From contig NZ_DS572694.1 of assembly GCF_000154985.1 (NCBI RefSeq), positions 124,001 through 188,000 of the forward strand: DNA of 64,000 nucleotides, in the 5' to 3' direction. Position 1 is the stretch's first letter. Every line of letters begins with the position of its first letter. A model generated the notes under the pieces. It saw only the letters and a program-made list of their open reading frames with translations. It had not been told where the DNA came from and did no database searches. The stretch comes from Streptococcus infantarius subsp. infantarius ATCC BAA-102 (GTDB taxonomy: Bacteria > Bacillota > Bacilli > Lactobacillales > Streptococcaceae). The position numbers and the translations under genes were made by a program. Below, piece by piece: positions 59,649-64,000 of this stretch.

Positions 59649-60744
59649 TTAATCAATTCGCCATTTCAAGAAAGCGTCGATGAAGCCATCAATGTCACCA
59701 TCCATGACTTTATCGACTTGAGCAACTTCATAGCCTGTACGGTGGTCTTTAACCATTGTATATGGAGTGAAGACGTATGAGCGGATTTGACTTCCCCAAG
59801 TGATTTCTTTTTTATCACCTTTAAGAGCATCCACTTCTTGCGCTTTTTTCTCTTGTTCTAATTGATAAAGTTTTGCTTGCAACATTTTCATGGCGCGGTC
59901 ACGGTTACCGTATTGAGTACGGTCAACAGTTGACGCAACAACGATTCCTGTTGGAATGTGGGTCAAACGGATACCAGTAGAAACCTTGTTGACATTTTGT
60001 CCACCAGCACCACCTGAACGGAAAGTATCCATCTTGATATCATCATCACGAATTTCAACTTCAACCGTATCATCCAATTCTGGCATTACTTCGACAGAAG
60101 AGAATGATGTGTGACGACGTTTAGCTGAATCAAATGGTGAGATACGAACCAAACGGTGAACACCCATTTCTGATTTCAAAAGACCATATGCATTTGGACC
60201 TTCAAAAGAAAGAGTCACTGATTTGATACCAGCTTCATCACCAGCTTGGTAGTCAAGGGTTTCAACTTTAAAGCCTTTGGCATTTCCATAACGTGTATAC
60301 ATACGGAAAAGCATATCAGCCCAGTCTTGAGCTTCCGTACCACCTGATCCTGGGTGAATTTCCAAGATAGCATTATTACGGTCGTATGGTTCTGATAGAA
60401 GAAGTGTCATTTCATAACTTGTCATGATTTTATCAAGTTTTTCAAGAGTTTCTTCTAACTCAGCTTGAATAGAATCATCTTCATCTAACATTTCCAAATA
60501 TAGTTCTGTCTCATCAGACAATTCTTGCATCTCGTTAAATGTTTCATAGGTTTGTTTCAAACCGTTCAATTCTTGAGATGTTTTCTGCGCTGCAATGTTG
60601 TCATTCCAAAAATCTGGCTCAGTCATTTTATTTTCAAGAAGCGCAATGTCTTCTTCCAAACGATCTAAGTCAAAGAGACCTCCTGAAGCTAGTCAACTTC
60701 TCTTGATTTTCTACTATTTTTTGGCGGATTTCAGCCACTTCCAT
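59649..60744 (-). CDS. prfB: Peptide chain release factor 2, with programmed +1 frameshift
   Basis: RF2 ends translation at UAA and UGA. The first 24 codons run from ATG 60744 to [10 protein letters not shown]...FRRSL and a UGA at 60672-60670. The site reads AGGAGG-TCT-CTT-TGA-C, the well-known shift signal with an internal Shine-Dalgarno; a +1 shift continues CTT-GAC into [10 protein letters not shown] and the main frame to 59649. The main frame has the SPF recognition motif [11 protein letters not shown] and the GGQ motif [13 protein letters not shown]. The stop is therefore regulatory and not a mutation. Confidence 0.96.
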
Positions 60745-60760
60745 GAGATAACTCCTTTAT

Positions 60761-60971
60761 TAAGATATTAAGTTCGTTAAACGAGTATAACAAAAATAGG
60801 AATTTTGACGGAGAGCTCTTAAGCTCTAGGAAAAATTATCTTTTTTGCACAACTCGTAGAACGTATTCTGTTAACATAAGATATTAAGTTCGTTAAGAAA
60901 GCAAAATGAAAATAGGAATTCAATGCTGTGTCTCATGACACAAGGAGAATTATCTTTTTCACTCTGCTTTT
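60761..60971. repeat. Two copies of an intergenic hairpin repeat upstream of prfB
   Basis: TAAGATATTAAGTTCGTTAA begins both copies (60761-60780 and 60877-60896), about 116 bp apart. Each is followed by an outer arm, AATAGGAATT, a variable inner hairpin (GAGCTCTTAAGCTC; TGTGTCTCATGACACA), then AATTATCTTTTT and the other outer arm. Arm sequences differ between copies but still pair (CGAGT/ACTCG; AAAGCA/TGCTTT). Confidence 0.65.
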
Positions 60972-61159
60972 TAGACTTAATTAATCAAATCTATAATCAG
61001 TTTATCTTTACTTTTTGACACTTTTATAGATTTCCTTACTGCCTTTTTATTTTATCATAAAGGCTATAAAATTGCTATTGGCTAACATTAGCAGCCATTT
61101 TCTTTACCTAGCTTAGGCTACTATTCCTAAAACAATTACTTTTCAATATGACAATGCCT
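60972..61159. other. Non-coding stretch between the repeat pair and the HAD gene
   Basis: About 190 A/T-rich bases without a supportable gene; the 188 bases include TTTATTTTATCATAAAGG-type AT tracts. The prfB promoter may lie in this stretch or in the repeats; I see no convincing -35/-10 pair. Confidence 0.4.
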
Positions 61160-61807
61160 TTAAACTTCTTTTTCAATTACTTGCACAGCTTCGGTTAAAC
61201 TATCAACTAAAAGGCTAGCTTGTGATTGATCAATGCCAAATACTTTATCACGAATAGCAATCACTCGCACACCTGCCGCTACTCCAGCTTGAATTCCTTT
61301 TTGACTATCTTCAATAATAACAATATTACCTTTATCGAATCCTAATTTAGCACAAGCAGCATTGTAAATTGCAGGATTTGGTTTACCTTCTTTAAAATCA
61401 TCACCTGTCAAAATGTAGGTAAAATATTCAATCAAACCACATTTCTTCAAAGCTCGTTCAACATCTTTTCGCACAGTGTTTGAAGCCAATGCTAAGACAA
61501 ATCCTTTTGCCTTTAAATCAGCTAAAACTTTTTTAGCATCTGGAAAAATTAATTGGCTATAATCTGGTCGATGAACATTTTTATAAGCAGTGTACTCTGC
61601 TTCCAAAGCTTTTGTATCATAGTCTGAAATCTTGTCGCCTAAAATTTTTTCCCAGAACTGATCCATCCGTCCACCTACAAAAAATTTAGGTGGCAAATGC
61701 TTGATAGAAATGCCTTTACTTCCTAAAAATGCCTCACGACGGTCAAAATAAAAATTCTCAGTGTTAAATAAAACACCATCCATATCAAATATAATCGCTT
61801 TAATCAT
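61160..61807 (-). CDS. HAD-IA phosphatase (beta-phosphoglucomutase-like)
   Basis: A 215-residue HAD-superfamily protein with a cap domain. Motif I IFDMDGVLFNTENFY, motif II LASNTV, motif III the Lys of GKPNPAIY, motif IV VIIEDSQKGIQAG. This is the PgmB/GS1-like group, which removes phosphate from small sugars or nucleotides. Start ATG 61807 after GGGAGG. Substrate unknown. Confidence 0.88.
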   Translation of the reverse strand: MIKAIIFDMDGVLFNTENFYFDRREAFLGSKGISIKHLPPKFFVGGRMDQFWEKILGDKISDYDTKALEAEYTAYKNVHRPDYSQLIFPDAKKVLADLKAKGFVLALASNTVRKDVERALKKCGLIEYFTYILTGDDFKEGKPNPAIYNAACAKLGFDKGNIVIIEDSQKGIQAGVAAGVRVIAIRDKVFGIDQSQASLLVDSLTEAVQVIEKEV

Positions 61808-61861
61808 GAAAGCCTCCCCAGAATATTCTACCATAAATTTTTCAAAGATTTTCAGAAAGCA

Positions 61862-61890
61862 AAAAAGCTAGGACAATTTGTCCTAGCTAA
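61862..61890 (-). terminator. Terminator of the Ca2+ ATPase gene
   Basis: AGCTAGGACAA / TTGTCCTAGCT hairpin with TTTTTT on the minus strand. Confidence 0.85.
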
Positions 61891-61903
61891 TAGTTAGCAT
61901 ATT

Positions 61904-64000
61904 TTAAATAGCTTTTTCATCTTGACCAAGGGCACGTTGGATAGCTTTGACAATTTCTGTCAAAACAACCATGAGCAAGCTTCCGATGATGACTGCTAAC
62001 CATTGTGTCACACTCAAGTGTGAAACGTGGAATAATTGGTTAAATCCAGGTACTACAATAGTTACCATCAATAGTAGGAAGGCTACTGGAATTGCCCTGT
62101 TAAAGGTTCTATTTCTGAAAGCTCCAACTGTAAAGATTGATTGGTAAACAGACTTAACGTTAAAGGCATGGAGCAATTGAATCAAACCAAGAGTTGCAAA
62201 CGCCATTGTCAAAGCATCTTCGTGCATCATGCGGTTTGAAGCATGTTCTGGGAACATCAATGCCCATCCGTAAACACCTAAAACAAGTAAAGTTTGGAAA
62301 ATACCTTGATAGATAATTGCGCCCATAACCCCACCATCAAAGAAGTTTGATTTACGTCCACGAGGTTTGTGAGTCATCACATCTGGTTCAGCTGGTTCAA
62401 CACCAAGCGCAATCGCTGGTAGCGTATCTGTTACCAAGTTAATCCAAAGAAGGTGTACAGGTTGAAGAACATCCCAACCAAATAGTGTGGCAAAGAAGAT
62501 TGTGAGGACTTCTGCCATATTAGCTGAAAGAAGGTATTGAATTGATTTTTGGATATTAGAGAAGACCTTACGTCCTTCTTCAACAGCGACGATAATCGTT
62601 GCAAAGTTATCATCAGCAAGGACCATGTCAGAAGCCCCTTTAGAAACTTCTGTACCAGTAATCCCCATGCCGATACCGATATCAGCTGTCTTAAGTGATG
62701 GTGCATCATTAACACCGTCACCAGTCATGGCAACAACTTTACCTTCATTTTGCCAAGCTTTAACGATACGGACTTTGTGTTCAGGAGACACACGTGCATA
62801 AACTGAATATTGTTTGAAAACTTTTTGGAATTCTTCATCTGACAATTCATTAAGTTCAGCACCTGTGAAGACGTGGTCTTGACCGTCATCTTCAATGATA
62901 CCAAGACGTTTAGCAATAGCTTCTGCTGTATCTTGGTGGTCACCAGTAATCATAATTGGACGAATACCAGCTTCCTTAGCAACAGCAACAGCTTTCGCTG
63001 CTTCTGGACGTTCTGGGTCAATCATTCCGACAAGACCTGAGAAAATCAAATCAGACTCAACAATTTCTGATTCAAGCGTTGGCACTTCAGAAACATATTT
63101 ATAAGCCATCATCAAAACACGAAGAGCTTGTTTTGCAAGGTCTTTATTGACTTGCAAAATAGCTTGCTTCTCATCAGCTGTAATATCACGAACTTGACCA
63201 TTTTCTTCGATACGAGTCACACGTTTAAGCAATTGATCTGGTGCACCTTTAACAGCAACAAGGTACTTACCATCAGCTTCTTTGTGAATCGTTGACATTA
63301 ATTTACGTTCAGAATCGAATGGTAATTCTGCCACACGTGGTTCTTTTTTAAGAACTTCACGAATGTCAAAACTATGGTCAAGACCAAATTGAACAAGTGC
63401 TGTTTCAGTTGGGTCTCCGATTAATTTACCATTTGGATCAATTTTTGTATCATTGGCAAAGTTCATGATACGAAGTGTGTTGTTATCAGCTGAAATTTCG
63501 CTAGTAGCATTTTGCAATTGACCATTTGTGTACACTTTTTCAACTGTCATTTGGTTCATTGTCAATGTCCCTGTTTTATCTGAGGCAATGATTTCTGTAG
63601 AACCAAGTGTTTCAACAGCTGGCAATTTACGAACGATAGCATTACGTTTGGCCAAGGTTGTTGTCCCCATTGACAAAACGATTGTTACAATGGCTGGCAA
63701 ACCTTCTGGAATAGCAGCAACAGCAAGTGCAACGGCAACCATTAATCCGTTAAGCGGAGCTTCACCACGAACAAAGACACCGATAAGGAAAGTAACAGCA
63801 GCAATCCCTACAATCAAGTAAGTCAATACTTTAGACAATTGGTTAAGGCTTTGTTTAAGTGGTGTGTCTGTTTCATCTGCATTTGCAAGCATATCAGCAA
63901 TTTTACCAACTTCGGTAAACATACCAGTGTTAACAACCACACCAACACCACGTCCGTAGGTAACATTTGAGTTTTGGTAAGCCATATTCACACGGTCACC
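61904..64000 (-). CDS. P-type Ca2+-transporting ATPase (cut by window edge)
   Basis: About 699 residues of a type IIA/IIB-like calcium pump; the frame stays open to the window edge, so the N-terminal part and first helices are missing. Visible: AAIPEGLPAIVTIV (ion-binding helix 4), SDKTGTLTMNQM (phosphorylated Asp), KGAPDQLL, TGDHQDTAEA, GDGVNDAPSLK, NLVTDTLPAIALG (helix 6) and a C-terminal membrane domain. It should expel Ca2+ (or Mn2+) from the cytosol. Confidence 0.94.
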   Translation of the reverse strand, partial: GDRVNMAYQNSNVTYGRGVGVVVNTGMFTEVGKIADMLANADETDTPLKQSLNQLSKVLTYLIVGIAAVTFLIGVFVRGEAPLNGLMVAVALAVAAIPEGLPAIVTIVLSMGTTTLAKRNAIVRKLPAVETLGSTEIIASDKTGTLTMNQMTVEKVYTNGQLQNATSEISADNNTLRIMNFANDTKIDPNGKLIGDPTETALVQFGLDHSFDIREVLKKEPRVAELPFDSERKLMSTIHKEADGKYLVAVKGAPDQLLKRVTRIEENGQVRDITADEKQAILQVNKDLAKQALRVLMMAYKYVSEVPTLESEIVESDLIFSGLVGMIDPERPEAAKAVAVAKEAGIRPIMITGDHQDTAEAIAKRLGIIEDDGQDHVFTGAELNELSDEEFQKVFKQYSVYARVSPEHKVRIVKAWQNEGKVVAMTGDGVNDAPSLKTADIGIGMGITGTEVSKGASDMVLADDNFATIIVAVEEGRKVFSNIQKSIQYLLSANMAEVLTIFFATLFGWDVLQPVHLLWINLVTDTLPAIALGVEPAEPDVMTHKPRGRKSNFFDGGVMGAIIYQGIFQTLLVLGVYGWALMFPEHASNRMMHEDALTMAFATLGLIQLLHAFNVKSVYQSIFTVGAFRNRTFNRAIPVAFLLLMVTIVVPGFNQLFHVSHLSVTQWLAVIIGSLLMVVLTEIVKAIQRALGQDEKAI

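Noticed and set aside
60660-60744. A broken start of prfB (short frame ending at TGA)
   Set aside because: AGGAGG spaced before CTT-TGA-C is the RF2 programmed frameshift; the gene is intact.

Overview
The window looks like chromosomal DNA of a low-GC Gram-positive coccus, almost certainly a Streptococcus. The markers are EzrA, RodA, the FtsE/FtsX pair, the WhiA-YvcK-RapZ cluster, an AdcA zinc lipoprotein-type gene with AdcR palindromes, and the dinG-ypmB-aspC-asnS order. A complete his operon, a urease cluster ordered ureIABCEFGD-MQO and a surface pullulanase together point to the S. bovis/equinus complex (infantarius, lutetiensis, gallolyticus type) or a salivarius-group relative. That species guess comes from recalled gene content, not from a search.

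Region by region: 1-894 is the 5' end of a YSIRK-like cell-wall pullulanase. 1099-9172 is a T-box(His)-controlled operon hisC-hisZ-hisG-hisD-serB-hisB-hisH-hisA-hisF-hisI-hisE. 9.6-17.7 kb holds ezrA, gyrB, a HAD protein, rodA, tRNA-Arg(CCT), rplS, a CLC-F type fluoride/proton antiporter and chorismate mutase. 17.7-22.8 kb holds a TVP38-like membrane protein, a frameshifted sufB, flavodoxin, adenosine deaminase and an iron alcohol dehydrogenase. pde2-like DHH phosphatase and rpmE2 follow on the plus strand.

24.4-34.8 kb looks like an acquired island. A truncated tyrosine integrase lies at the left end, and a phage head-tail adaptor-like gene plus a Fic gene lie at the right end. Paired AGTAACG repeats with the same 12-bp period sit near both ends. 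Between them are the acid-activated urea channel, urease, its nickel chaperones and a CbiMQO-type nickel ECF transporter, so the island can in principle supply urea uptake, nickel uptake, enzyme maturation and ammonia production.

34.8-43 kb holds a frameshifted glucosaminidase, a frameshifted adcA under two AdcR palindromes, pepD, whiA-yvcK-rapZ, a DUF1003 gene with a stop codon, and a TetR regulator. 43.2-47.6 kb has a two-gene BcrA/BadF-type ATPase and partner system of unknown substrate. 48.2-49.9 kb is the most interesting locus: a preQ1-I riboswitch followed by two terminator hairpins, a nucleoside hydrolase and an ECF S-component, which I read as a queuosine salvage operon. 50-56.5 kb has asnS, a chagasin-like protease inhibitor, aspC, ypmB and dinG, with a small insertion-like element at the 3' end of asnS. 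The right end has an MBL hydrolase, a decayed alpha/beta hydrolase, ftsEX, prfB with its programmed frameshift, an intergenic repeat pair with covarying arms, a HAD phosphatase and a P-type Ca2+ ATPase cut by the window edge.

Three genes (sufB, the glucosaminidase, adcA) each differ from an intact gene by one missing base, so residual indel errors in the assembly are a serious possibility. Two others (DUF1003, the alpha/beta hydrolase) carry in-frame stop codons.
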